From: Streptomyces pseudovenezuelae
GTDB taxonomy: Bacteria; Actinomycetota; Actinomycetes; Streptomycetales; Streptomycetaceae
Reading direction: 5' to 3'
Assembly: GCF_029892565.1 (NCBI RefSeq)
Contig: NZ_JARXVH010000004.1
Location: 372,001-436,000, forward strand
DNA: 64,000 nucleotides
Part shown: positions 45,305 through 53,796 of the stretch, in pieces
Position numbering within the stretch: the stretch's first letter is position 1
How the letters are laid out: each line of letters opens with the position of its first letter
Notes under the pieces: generated by a model
The model's database searches: none
Told to the model about the DNA's origin: nothing
Seen by the model: the letters and a program-made list of their open reading frames with translations, nothing else
Translations under genes and position numbers: made by a program

Positions 45305-46516
45305 CTATACGGCCGGGGCCGTCCCGCTCGGCGTGGCGAGCACCCTGCGGGCCTTCTTGGCCGCCCGCTTCAGCACGGAGCCGACGGAGTGCTCGCGGTA
45401 GCCGGGGAAGCCGCGGGCCTCGCGCGGGGCGGCCAGGTATATCCAGTCGGGTATGCCCACCTCCGCGTCACGGAAGTACGGGTAGGCGAAGTAGAGGTGG
45501 TGGCCCTTGTGCTCCAGGAGATTGGCCGCCTCCTGTTCGTCCCGTACGAACTCGATGACCGGCAGGAGGAGTTCAGGCCGCTGCTCGGCCACCAGGTGCA
45601 GTCTGAGGCGCTCCTCGACCCGGAGCCGGGCGGCGATGCCCTCGCTCCAGTACTCCTCGATCAGCGGCTTCGCCAGCTCGAACTTGTGCCGCCTGGCCTT
45701 CTCGCTGTTCCTCAGGTACTTGGGGCCGAACTGCGGGAGCAGCGTCACCAGGAAGGGGCGGACCAGCAGCGCGTCGCGTCGCTCCCCCGGGGGCACGTGC
45801 TCGGCGATCAGGTTCATCAGGGCGCGCGCGGAGTCGAAGCGCAGGATGTAACTCCCGGTCTTCGTCACGTGCTTGCCGTCCTCGCGGCCCACCAGGTAGT
45901 AGCAGGTGTAGTCGGCGATCACGGAGACGCCGTCCGCCCGCAGATACGCCTCCATGGTGAACAGCGCGTCCTCACCGGTCCACAGCGACTCGTCGAAGCG
46001 CATGCCGTGCCGCTCCAGGAAATCCCGGCGGAACAGCTTCTGCGCGCTCAGCGTGAACTTGATGTTGGAGGAGAAGACGTCGGTGCGGTCGAAGGACCGG
46101 TCCCACATCGTCTGCGGCGGCTTGCGGTTGACGCCCTCGACCCGGCCCAGCACCACGTCCGTGCGGTTGCGGTCGGCCGCCGCGACCATCCGCTCCAGCG
46201 CCTCGGTACCGAGCCGGTCGTCCGCGTCGAGGAAGAAGACGTAGCGCCCGGCGGCCTTGCCGAGACCCACGTTGCGCGGGCCGCTGGGGCCGCCGGAGTT
46301 GTCCTGCCGGATCACGGTGACCGGCATCGGTGCCCGGGCCGCGAAGGCCTCCAGGCACTCCCCCGTGCCGTCGGCAGAACCGTCGTCGACCGCGATGACC
46401 TCGACGCGCGCCGGGTCGATGCTCTGCGCCTCGACGGAGGCCAGGCACTCCTCCAGGTACGGCATCGCTTCGTACGCCCCGATGACCACGCTCACATCAG
46501 GCTGCGCCACGGTCAC
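45305..46516 (-). CDS. TarS-like family 2 glycosyltransferase
   Basis: A 403-residue GT-A glycosyltransferase. The nucleotide-sugar motifs are VSVVIGAYEAMPYLEECLAS, VIAVDDGSADGT, the SGGPSGPRNVGL loop, and FFLDADD (DXD). The later SAQKLFRRDFLERHGMRFDESLWTGEDALFTM block is characteristic of GTs that glycosylate poly(ribitol-phosphate) wall teichoic acid (TarS/TarP type). There are no membrane helices. The GTG at 46516, or the next GTG at 46510, is favoured because GGGGG lies 4-10 nt upstream; the upstream ATG at 46540 has its G-run too close. It follows the TagB/TagF-like gene. Confidence 0.85.
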   Translation of the reverse strand: MTVAQPDVSVVIGAYEAMPYLEECLASVEAQSIDPARVEVIAVDDGSADGTGECLEAFAARAPMPVTVIRQDNSGGPSGPRNVGLGKAAGRYVFFLDADDRLGTEALERMVAAADRNRTDVVLGRVEGVNRKPPQTMWDRSFDRTDVFSSNIKFTLSAQKLFRRDFLERHGMRFDESLWTGEDALFTMEAYLRADGVSVIADYTCYYLVGREDGKHVTKTGSYILRFDSARALMNLIAEHVPPGERRDALLVRPFLVTLLPQFGPKYLRNSEKARRHKFELAKPLIEEYWSEGIAARLRVEERLRLHLVAEQRPELLLPVIEFVRDEQEAANLLEHKGHHLYFAYPYFRDAEVGIPDWIYLAAPREARGFPGYREHSVGSVLKRAAKKARRVLATPSGTAPAV

Positions 46517-46666
46517 GTTTCCCCCTGATTCACCGAGCATTTCCCCCGATGGGACATATTCGCTACCTACTAGATGGATACGGCTCGGTAGCGGTTGTCT
46601 CTCGGTGGTGCATTCGTGACTCAGGTCACATGACCGTGGCGCAGTCGTCGATGTGCGGTGCGGGCG

Positions 46667-48778
46667 TCAGCGGGGGGCGCCGTCCGCCTCTCCGGCGGCC
46701 GGCACCGGCTGGGCCGGGGAGAGCTGGTCGGACAGCTCGTCGGCGCCGGGGACACCGGCCGCGTTGTGGGACTCCTGGCCGAGGTTGCGGGTGCCGGCCT
46801 TGAGGGCCAGGTCCGCCACCGCGGTGTTGAACTGCTCGATGGAGGTCGGCTCGTCCGGGCCGAGCAGGTACTGCTTGAGCTCCTTGCGGTCCGCCGCCAG
46901 CTTGTCGGCGGCCGGGTCACGGACCGCGGCCAGCAGCTCGCCCAGCTCGGCGGCCTTGTTGGAGAGGATCACGGCCGCGCGCACCGCGGTGTTCTGCCGC
47001 TTGAACTCCTCCACGCCCAGCTCGGCGGAGTCCGTGACCGCGTACGGCTTGCCGCTCGCGATGAAGTCGGAGACCACGCTGGAGATGTCGGAGACCATCG
47101 CGTCGGACACGTTGAAGCAGTCGTACAGACGCGGCTCGGCGCCCGTGACGACCCGGTGCTCGAAGCTGCCGAAGGAGCGCCAGTAGGCGTCGTTCCACTC
47201 GGCGCGCAGCCGGGCGACCTCCGCGTGCTTCTCGACGTCGACCACGCCGTCGCGGGTGGCCTCGGCCTCGTCGCCCTTCTCGCCGCCGGTGCCGGACAGC
47301 TCGGCGATCCGGGCCTCGATACGGGCCAGGTCGGCCGTGGCCCGCTCCTGCTCGGCCGCGTCGGCGGTGAAGCGGGAGTCGGCGGTGCGCTGGACGGCGG
47401 CCTTCTCGACCAGGGCCGTGATGCGCCGGTGCGCGGCGCCGGCCGCGGCGGAGACGGTGCCGGTGAAGGGGTGCGGCTTGTACAGGACGCGGACCGGCGG
47501 GTCGGCCTTGATCAGCTTCTTCACGATGTTCTCGCCGGCCAGCACGAGGGAGGTGTTGCCGGGGTCGCCGTCCCAGCCTTCCCAGGTGGGCGCGTACAGG
47601 ACGGTGGGCATACGGTCGCCCACCGCGCCCTGCCGGGTCTCGATCGGCGCCAGCTGCGGGCGGCCGACCTCCACGATGTCCTCGTCGCGGACGCCGACGT
47701 CGGCGATGGCGTAGCGGTCGCGGCCGGCCCGGCCCGCGGTCCACACCTCGTCGTAGACCTTGCTGAACGGGTTGACGCTGGCCAGCTTGTCGCTGTCGCC
47801 GTGGCCGATGAAGACGTGCTTCATGGTGGGCACGCGCAGCAGGTGGATGTTCTTGCCGACGTTCGCCGCGTACAGCGCGACGCGCACGGTGTTCAGGTCC
47901 ATGTTCATCAGGTGCACACCGCCGGGCACGCAGATGACGGGGACCGTGGTGGGCGCCAGGCTCTGCAGTATGACCCGCTCGCGCAGCAGGATCAGCGGCT
48001 TGGAGTCCAGCTCCTCCATCGTCTCCAGCCACATGTTGAGCTGGTACGTGGAGTCCTTGGAGCCCGAGAAGTACAGCACCGTCTCGGGCCGGTACTCGCG
48101 CAGCCACTCGTCGACGGCGGCCAGCACCTTTTCCGCGTTCGGCGGGATCTTGCTGCCGCGGACGTACGGCACCAGCGCGAGGACGTAGAGGGAGCCCAGG
48201 AGCAGGGTGATGCCGATGCCGACGAAGCCGGCGACGGAGTTGTCCACGGCGCAGGAGACCAGGATGCCGACGACGGCCGCGAGGTCGATGTGGAGCATCT
48301 TCTCGGCCGAGCGGTTCAGCAGGCCGGGCGGCGGGGCGTCCGGGATGCGGATGCGCGACTTGAGGTCGACGTTGCGGGTGGCGACCGGCATCCGGCGGCG
48401 GTTGCGGATCAGCGTGACCAGCGCGCCGTGCGGGGCCTGGAGCCCGTAGAACGCGATGAAGCACGCTATGGCGCCGTAGTAGATCAGGTTGTCCGCGAGG
48501 TCCATGCGGGCCAGCAGCAGGATCAGCAGGAGCTGCCTGATCAGGAAGCGGATCGACAGGCCGGCGCGGACCTTGCTGAGCCGGTTGACGAGGTAGCTGC
48601 CCTTGCGGTGCAGATAGTGGTCCGCCAGGTACGTCACGGCGGCGGCTGCCGCGAAGGCGTACACGTTCGGGACGAGCGCGGCCAGCATGAGGGCGGGGTA
48701 GCCGAGCATCATCAGGGCCGCCGCGGCCAGCTCGGCCGCGCTGCCGACCCGGGCGACGCGAATAGCGGTGGATATCAC
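46667..48778 (-). CDS. CDP-glycerol/CDP-ribitol glycero(ribito)phosphotransferase (TagB/TagF family)
   Basis: A 703-residue enzyme that primes or polymerises the polyol-phosphate chain of teichoic acid on a lipid carrier. Residues 1-230 hold several membrane helices (ALMMLGYPALMLAALV, FLIRQLLLILLLA, ITLLLGSLYVLALVPYV). The Glyphos_transf domain follows, with its two expected catalytic histidines in HVFIGHGDSDK and VLYKPHPFTG, and the SDAMVSDISSVVSDF substrate loop. An insertion of about 90 charged residues (coiled-coil-like, ERATADLARIEARIAEL) separates the last two motifs and is unusual. The donor is probably CDP-ribitol, given the adjacent gene. Confidence 0.88.
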   Translation of the reverse strand: MISTAIRVARVGSAAELAAAALMMLGYPALMLAALVPNVYAFAAAAAVTYLADHYLHRKGSYLVNRLSKVRAGLSIRFLIRQLLLILLLARMDLADNLIYYGAIACFIAFYGLQAPHGALVTLIRNRRRMPVATRNVDLKSRIRIPDAPPPGLLNRSAEKMLHIDLAAVVGILVSCAVDNSVAGFVGIGITLLLGSLYVLALVPYVRGSKIPPNAEKVLAAVDEWLREYRPETVLYFSGSKDSTYQLNMWLETMEELDSKPLILLRERVILQSLAPTTVPVICVPGGVHLMNMDLNTVRVALYAANVGKNIHLLRVPTMKHVFIGHGDSDKLASVNPFSKVYDEVWTAGRAGRDRYAIADVGVRDEDIVEVGRPQLAPIETRQGAVGDRMPTVLYAPTWEGWDGDPGNTSLVLAGENIVKKLIKADPPVRVLYKPHPFTGTVSAAAGAAHRRITALVEKAAVQRTADSRFTADAAEQERATADLARIEARIAELSGTGGEKGDEAEATRDGVVDVEKHAEVARLRAEWNDAYWRSFGSFEHRVVTGAEPRLYDCFNVSDAMVSDISSVVSDFIASGKPYAVTDSAELGVEEFKRQNTAVRAAVILSNKAAELGELLAAVRDPAADKLAADRKELKQYLLGPDEPTSIEQFNTAVADLALKAGTRNLGQESHNAAGVPGADELSDQLSPAQPVPAAGEADGAPR

Positions 48779-48833
48779 TGAGAACCTGCTCTGCGAGGGA
48801 GTGCCGTTTGGTCTGGGGGTGCGCAGGGTTTGT

Positions 48834-48944
48834 GGTAATTCGGTAGTAATTCGCCAGAGGTACGGATTCAGGCCTCTGCGAACGCTCGGTTAACGAGCAA
48901 TCTCAGAGGCCTGAATTACCGACGAAGAAGAATTGGCGCCAATT
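48834..48944. terminator. Nested inverted repeats after the CDP-ribitol synthase gene
   Basis: The 13-bp perfect arms ATTCAGGCCTCTG (48866-48878) and CAGAGGCCTGAAT (48904-48916) enclose a second hairpin (GCTCG/CGAGC). Immediately after the stop of the minus-strand gene sits a 14-bp palindrome, AATTGGCGCCAATT (48931-48944). The whole is likely a terminator or RNA-stability structure, and it is AT-richer than the genome. Confidence 0.6.
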
Positions 48945-48945
48945 A

Positions 48946-50442
48946 TTACACGCCGTCCTGGCGGTCGAGCACCGAGGCCAGCGCCGCCTCGAACCCGGAG
49001 GCCTGCGCCGCGCCCGCCGTCGGGTCCTGCTGGCGGACGTCGATGACGTGCCCGGTCAGCTCGGACAGCAGCACGTCGAGCGAGGTGCGCGCGACGGCCT
49101 CGGAGGACAGCAGGCTGCCCGTCGGCTCCTGGCCGAAGGCCTTGGTGCGCATGGGCGTCGCGGTGCGCTCGGGGTTGACGCAGTTGACCCGGATGGAGTC
49201 ACCGGCCCACTCGTCGGACAGGGCCTGGGTGAGGTTCACCATGGCGGCCTTGGTCGAGGAGTAGAGGCTGTACTCGGCGCGGCCCCGGGTGTAGCTGCTG
49301 GAGGTGTACAGCAGCAGCTGGCCCTTGGTCTCGGCCAGGTACTTGTACGCCGAACGAGCGATCTGCACCGGCGCCAGGTAGTTGACCTTCAGCGCTTCCT
49401 CGATGGTCGCGTTGTCGGTCTCGGCAAGCTTGCCGATGCGCAGCACGCCCGCGGTGTTCACCACGTAGTCGATCCGGCCGGTCTCCGCGTACGCCTTGGA
49501 CAGCGCGTCGTCGACCTCCTCCGGGTTCTCCACGTGGGTGCCGGTGGTGGAGCGGCCCAGCGCGTACACCTTGGAGCCGTAGGACTCGGCGAGCGCGGCG
49601 ATGTCCTTGCCGATGCCGTAGGAGCCGCCGAAGATCACGACCGTCTTGCCGGTGAGCAGCTCGCGGTAGGTCGCCTCGTCCATCTGCTCGGGCGTGGCGG
49701 TGGAGGCGAGCTGGAAGAGCTTGTCGGCGATGAAGACGTCGACGGGCTGGGTGACCTTCATGTTGTACTCGTCGCCCGCGACGACGTGGATCGGCACGTC
49801 CGGCAGGTACTTGAGCACGACCGAACAGTCGTCCGTGGCCTGGAAGTTGGGGTCACCGGCGGCGACCTCGTAGGCGCGGCGGATCGTCGTCAGCTTGAAG
49901 GCCTGCGGGGTCTGGCCGCGGCGCAGCCGGGCGCGGTCCGGGATCTCGGTGATGAACTCGCCGTCGTCGCCGTGCGTGCGGGTCACGATGATGGTGTCCG
50001 CGGACGGGATGGCGACGTCGACGGCCTGGAAGCGCTCCAGCGCGACCACGCAGTCGTCGATGACGCGCCGCGACAGCAGGGGGCGTACGGCGTCGTGGAA
50101 GAGGACGTTCAGGTCCTCGCCCTCGGCCAGGCCCTCGCCGAGCGCCTCGATGGCGCGCTCGGTGGTCTCGTTCCGCGTGGAGCCGCCCTCGATGATCTTC
50201 TTGACCTTGGTGAAGCCGGCCTTGGCGACGATCTTCTCGATGTCGGGCACGTACCCAGGCGCCATCAGCACGATGATGTCGTCGATCGAGTCAGCCCTCT
50301 CGAAGGTGGTGAGGGTGTGCTCGATGACTGCCTTGCCGGCGATCTTCAGCAGCTGCTTGGGGATCGACAGACCCACGCGCTGGCCGGTACCACCGGCCAG
50401 GATCACTGCGGTGGTACGGGGCTTGGCTATGTGCTGTGACAC
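48946..50442 (-). CDS. Bifunctional cytidylyltransferase (TarI/IspD-like) / SDR reductase, probable CDP-ribitol synthase
   Basis: A 498-residue fusion. Residues 1-235 are an IspD/TarI cytidylyltransferase (AVILAGGTGQRVGLSIPKQLL, LFHDAVRPLLS, ADTIIVTRTH). Residues 260-498 are a short-chain dehydrogenase with the cofactor motif GGSYGIGK (about 271), VVNTAGVL, and the catalytic YSSTK (about 393). The same order occurs in Haemophilus Bcs1/Acs1, which reduces ribulose-5-phosphate and makes CDP-ribitol; that role is inferred here. GTG 50442 gives the family N-terminus. It lies upstream of the TagB/TagF-like gene on the same strand. Confidence 0.85.
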   Translation of the reverse strand: MSQHIAKPRTTAVILAGGTGQRVGLSIPKQLLKIAGKAVIEHTLTTFERADSIDDIIVLMAPGYVPDIEKIVAKAGFTKVKKIIEGGSTRNETTERAIEALGEGLAEGEDLNVLFHDAVRPLLSRRVIDDCVVALERFQAVDVAIPSADTIIVTRTHGDDGEFITEIPDRARLRRGQTPQAFKLTTIRRAYEVAAGDPNFQATDDCSVVLKYLPDVPIHVVAGDEYNMKVTQPVDVFIADKLFQLASTATPEQMDEATYRELLTGKTVVIFGGSYGIGKDIAALAESYGSKVYALGRSTTGTHVENPEEVDDALSKAYAETGRIDYVVNTAGVLRIGKLAETDNATIEEALKVNYLAPVQIARSAYKYLAETKGQLLLYTSSSYTRGRAEYSLYSSTKAAMVNLTQALSDEWAGDSIRVNCVNPERTATPMRTKAFGQEPTGSLLSSEAVARTSLDVLLSELTGHVIDVRQQDPTAGAAQASGFEAALASVLDRQDGV

Positions 50443-50654
50443 AGAGGACCTACCTTGGGCGATTGGGAACGGAGAAATGGTCCCACTTGCGGTAACCGCA
50501 GTGCAAGGCGAGCGCCGTTCGCTGCATATGTGCGCGCTACCTGCCATTCACCTTGCACTGCTGGTGACGCGGGAACCCTTGTCCGGGTTCCCGCTTTATT
50601 GCTGTGAGTAACTCCACAGGGGCCGGTCATCGCTCAGCGTGACGCCGGAGCGCC

Positions 50655-51857
50655 TCAGTGGCGCCGCAGCTTCTTCAGGCAGCGGTGCCCGAGCACCTTC
50701 ACCAGCTCCTTGGAGGACGTCTGGTGAACCGTGCGCGCCTTCGCCGCCGCGGTGTGTCTGACCGGCACCGCGGCGGCCGCGGCGAGCACGCCGTAGAGCG
50801 CCTGGGCGGCCACCTCGGGGGCGATCCGCGGCTCGGCCGGCGCCTCCCACGCGGGCGCCTTCGGCACGGCCGAGAGAACGGCCGGATCACCGATGAGGCG
50901 TACGCCCGTCGCGCCGATCCGCCCGACCATCTCGGCGCCGATCCCGGCGGCCGCCTCAAGGGCCCAGCGGGGGGTGCCGATCTTCACGTCCTCGGGTGCG
51001 GGACTGCACGAGTTCTTCATATGCATCACCGCGCCGTTGCGCACGAGCTTGGAATACAGCTCGTCGGGAAGTCCATTGCCGCGGAATTCCATATTAAGAT
51101 TCCGCAGCATTTCGGTCTCGGCGAGGGTAAGGGAACGATTCGCCGCGTCCGGAACCGGCTGCAGCAACCCGGTGGGCAGTCCCAACAGCACCTCGAAGGT
51201 GCGCATCAGACCGTCCCGGTCGCCGTCGTCCACCACGACGACGGTGACGCGCTCAGGACCGACCACCCGGGCCCACCGCTCGACCAGCCGGTCGTGCCGG
51301 TGCCGGCGCCAGAAGCTGGGGTTGGGCTTCTCGTACGGAGCCTTGCGAAGCATGTGCTCCAGCCAGTTCTCGTAGCCCATGCGCAGACCGTTCTGCACGT
51401 ACTGCTGCCACTGCGAGGGCATGATCTTCGCCAGCGGGCGCAGCGTGACCAGGATGTGCACGCGCTCCCCGCCGAGCTGCTCCACGATCCGCCGTACGGT
51501 CGCGTCGTCCTCGGCGTCGGCGAAGAACTCGCTGCTCACCACCGAGGTGCTCGCCTTGGTGGCGGCCACCTGGTCCAGCAGCCGGGTCCAGTGCTTGTCG
51601 GTGGGGGCGATGTCGCCCATCATCGCCGGCCGGGCGCAGGCGGCCAGCGCGGCCTCCATCGGGTGTCTGGTGCTCGCCGGGAACACGACCCCGTGGCCGG
51701 GCAGTTGGTCCTTCGCGGCGAACAGCGCACCCTGGATCGAGGTCGTCCCGGTCTTGTGCGGGCCGATGTGCAGCAGCCGGGTTCCTGCCGGCAGCGGGGC
51801 GAGACCGGCGCGACCGCCGTTCACCCTGTCGTCATCACTCGTACAGTCGATCTCCAT
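50655..51857 (-). CDS. Sulfotransferase-like P-loop protein
   Basis: A 400-residue protein with an N-terminal 5'-phosphosulfate-type loop, HIGPHKTGTTS (30-40), where PAPS-dependent enzymes bind the donor's 5'-phosphate. VVSSEFF and VHILVTLRPLAKIMPSQWQQYVQNG fit the 3'-phosphate motif (R...S) of sulfotransferases. The C-terminal 100 residues are Ala-rich and basic. The target is unknown; its position suggests a sugar of the wall polymer. Members with this loop are often annotated only as hypothetical. There is no ribosome site at the ATG, and GTG 51824 is an alternative. Confidence 0.75.
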   Translation of the reverse strand: MEIDCTSDDDRVNGGRAGLAPLPAGTRLLHIGPHKTGTTSIQGALFAAKDQLPGHGVVFPASTRHPMEAALAACARPAMMGDIAPTDKHWTRLLDQVAATKASTSVVSSEFFADAEDDATVRRIVEQLGGERVHILVTLRPLAKIMPSQWQQYVQNGLRMGYENWLEHMLRKAPYEKPNPSFWRRHRHDRLVERWARVVGPERVTVVVVDDGDRDGLMRTFEVLLGLPTGLLQPVPDAANRSLTLAETEMLRNLNMEFRGNGLPDELYSKLVRNGAVMHMKNSCSPAPEDVKIGTPRWALEAAAGIGAEMVGRIGATGVRLIGDPAVLSAVPKAPAWEAPAEPRIAPEVAAQALYGVLAAAAAVPVRHTAAAKARTVHQTSSKELVKVLGHRCLKKLRRH

Positions 51858-51943
51858 GGTTAACGGAGAGTAAGAGCAGTACCTGAGATTGGACTGAGAG
51901 TCGCCTGGGACACGGATGAGCCCCAGGCTCCCTCATCCGGAGG

Positions 51944-53494
51944 TCACACCAACTCGACCCCCGGCCGCCCCGCCTCCACCCGCAGCCGGCCCAGCGTGCT
52001 CGGCGTCGCCCGCGGCCGCAGAACCGTGTCGACCACTCTCACCTTCGCGTCGATGGCGTCGCGCCGGATGTCGAAGAGGTGGTAGCCGCGGTGGGCGTCG
52101 ATCAGCTTCCAGTGCGGGTTGTCCGGCATCCGCGGGTCCCACTCGGTGTGGAACGCGGCCTGGTTCTGGTCACCGTTGCTGGAGATGGACGTACCGACGA
52201 ACTCGGCGCCCACGACCGCGGAATCAGGGTCGGCGAAGTCCTTCTTCAGGTCGCTGACCATCGTCAGATGACGGTCGCCGGTGAGCACGACGGGGTTGCG
52301 GACGTGCGCGAACTCCCCCATCAGGGCGTTGCGTTCGGCCTGGTAGCCGTCCCAGGCGTCGTAGTACCAGAGCTTGCCCTCGCCGACCTGGAGGTCGGTC
52401 TCGGCCATCATGATCTGCGAGGCGATGAGGTTCCAGCGGGCCGGTGAGCCGTGCAGCCCGTCGAGCAGCCACTGCTTCTGCTGCGCGCCCAGCATGGTCG
52501 ACGACGGGTCCTGCGCCCCGACTTGGCCGGTGGCCTGGTCGCTGCGGAACTGACGGGTGTCGAGGACGTTCAGCCGGGCCAGCCGCCCGAACTCCAGGCG
52601 GCGGTACATCTGGATGTGCGGCCCGCTCGGGACGGCGCTCGCACGCACCGGCATGTGCTCGTAGTAGGCCTGGTAGGCCGCGGTCAGCCGGGCCACGAAG
52701 GCGTCGTGGGTCTGCTTGTCGGGGTCCTGCGGGATCTCGCCGGCGAAGTCGTTGTCGACCTCGTGGTCGTCGAAGGTGACCACCCAGGGGGCGCTGGCGT
52801 GCATCGCGGCGAGATCGGGGTCGCTGCGGTACTGCGCGTACCGATTGCGGTACTGCACCAGGGTGTACGGCTCCCCCGTGCCCTCGTGCCGGCGCGGCCC
52901 GGTCGAGACCGGCGCCGACTCGTAGATGTAGTCGCCGACGAAGAGCACGACGTCGGGGTCCTGGGCGAGCATGTCGGCGTACGCCGTGAACCAGCCGTTC
53001 TGCCAGTTCTGGCAGGAGGCGAGGGTGACCCGCAGCGAGCCGCCGGTGCTGTGCGGCGCGGGGGCGGTACGGGTCCGGCCGGTGCGCGAGAGCTGGCCGC
53101 TCACCCGGAAGCGGTACCAGTACGCGCGGCCCGGGCGCAGCCCCCGTACATCCACGTGGACGCTGTGCCCGTACTCGGGCCGGGCCAGGGCGACGCCCCG
53201 CCGCACCCCCTTGCGGAACCGGTCGCTCTCCGAGATCTCCCACTCCACCGGGACCACGCTGTCGGGCATACCGCCACCGTGCAGCGGGTCCGGGGCGAGC
53301 CGGGTCCACAGCACGACCCCGTCGGGCAGCGGGTCCCCGGAGGCGACACCGAGGCTGAACACCCCGTCGGGCAACGCGGTTTCGGCCGCTCGGGCGGTAC
53401 CGGGCAGCCAGACCTGGGCGGAGGCGGCGGCGCCGAGAACGGCGGCCCCCGCGGTCAGAAATCGGCGCCGGTCAGGCGAGATTGCTCCGGTCAC
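51944..53494 (-). CDS. phoD: PhoD-type alkaline phosphatase/phosphodiesterase, Tat-exported
   Basis: A 516-residue secreted Ca/Fe enzyme. The N-terminus has a twin-arginine signal (PDRRRFLTAGAAVLGAAASAQVW, cleavage near ARA-AET). A PhoD N-terminal beta domain follows, then the metallophosphatase core: VTLASCQNWQNG, VVLFVGDYIYES, VTFDDHEVDND, VVLTGDRHLTM and EFVGTSISSNGDQ. Bacillus PhoD hydrolyses teichoic acid, so its position beside teichoic-type genes is notable. GTG 53494 has AAGGGAG 7 nt upstream; an ATG at 53530 is less likely. PhoP control is usual for this family, but no convincing PHO box was found. Confidence 0.93.
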   Translation of the reverse strand: MTGAISPDRRRFLTAGAAVLGAAASAQVWLPGTARAAETALPDGVFSLGVASGDPLPDGVVLWTRLAPDPLHGGGMPDSVVPVEWEISESDRFRKGVRRGVALARPEYGHSVHVDVRGLRPGRAYWYRFRVSGQLSRTGRTRTAPAPHSTGGSLRVTLASCQNWQNGWFTAYADMLAQDPDVVLFVGDYIYESAPVSTGPRRHEGTGEPYTLVQYRNRYAQYRSDPDLAAMHASAPWVVTFDDHEVDNDFAGEIPQDPDKQTHDAFVARLTAAYQAYYEHMPVRASAVPSGPHIQMYRRLEFGRLARLNVLDTRQFRSDQATGQVGAQDPSSTMLGAQQKQWLLDGLHGSPARWNLIASQIMMAETDLQVGEGKLWYYDAWDGYQAERNALMGEFAHVRNPVVLTGDRHLTMVSDLKKDFADPDSAVVGAEFVGTSISSNGDQNQAAFHTEWDPRMPDNPHWKLIDAHRGYHLFDIRRDAIDAKVRVVDTVLRPRATPSTLGRLRVEAGRPGVELV

Positions 53495-53796
53495 GGGTGA
53501 ACTCCCTTGCCTCGCCGGCCTCTTGGACACCTAGAGGCTCACGCAGGCGGGAGGTCCACGCGCTGAACACGGGCATTCGTGCACATGACAACTAGACAGA
53601 CACTTCGCCTCGTACTGGTGGTGCCGAGGGAAGTGTCACCGACGGGGGTCGTCGTGTTGGGCGACACGAGAGCGCTTGTCGGCGCAGGTCGGCAAATCCA
53701 GCCCGTCCGGCGTCTGAGGACGAGGCCGTTCAGGCCGAAGCGGGGGTCCGGGGGCGGCAGCCCCCAGCAGACGGCGCCCCCGAACGCCCGGTACTC
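53495..53796. other. Intergenic region phoD-obg with dispersed repeat
   Basis: No gene is supported here. The right part (53694-53775, AATCCAGCCCGTCCGGCGTC...) matches from familiarity a very common Streptomyces dispersed element and includes a small GGGGGC-GGCA-GCCCCC hairpin next to the obg stop, where it may terminate transcription. The left part should contain the phoD promoter, but no clear hexamers or PHO-box direct repeats are visible. Confidence 0.55.

Noticed and set aside
43839..53494. Horizontally acquired genomic island
   Set aside because: No mobility genes, and codon bias matches the rest of the window; only intergenic spacers are AT-richer. Displacement relative to other genomes remains a synteny question.
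53495..53640. PHO box upstream of phoD
   Set aside because: GTTCA-like words occur, but no convincing set of 11-bp direct repeats at promoter distance.
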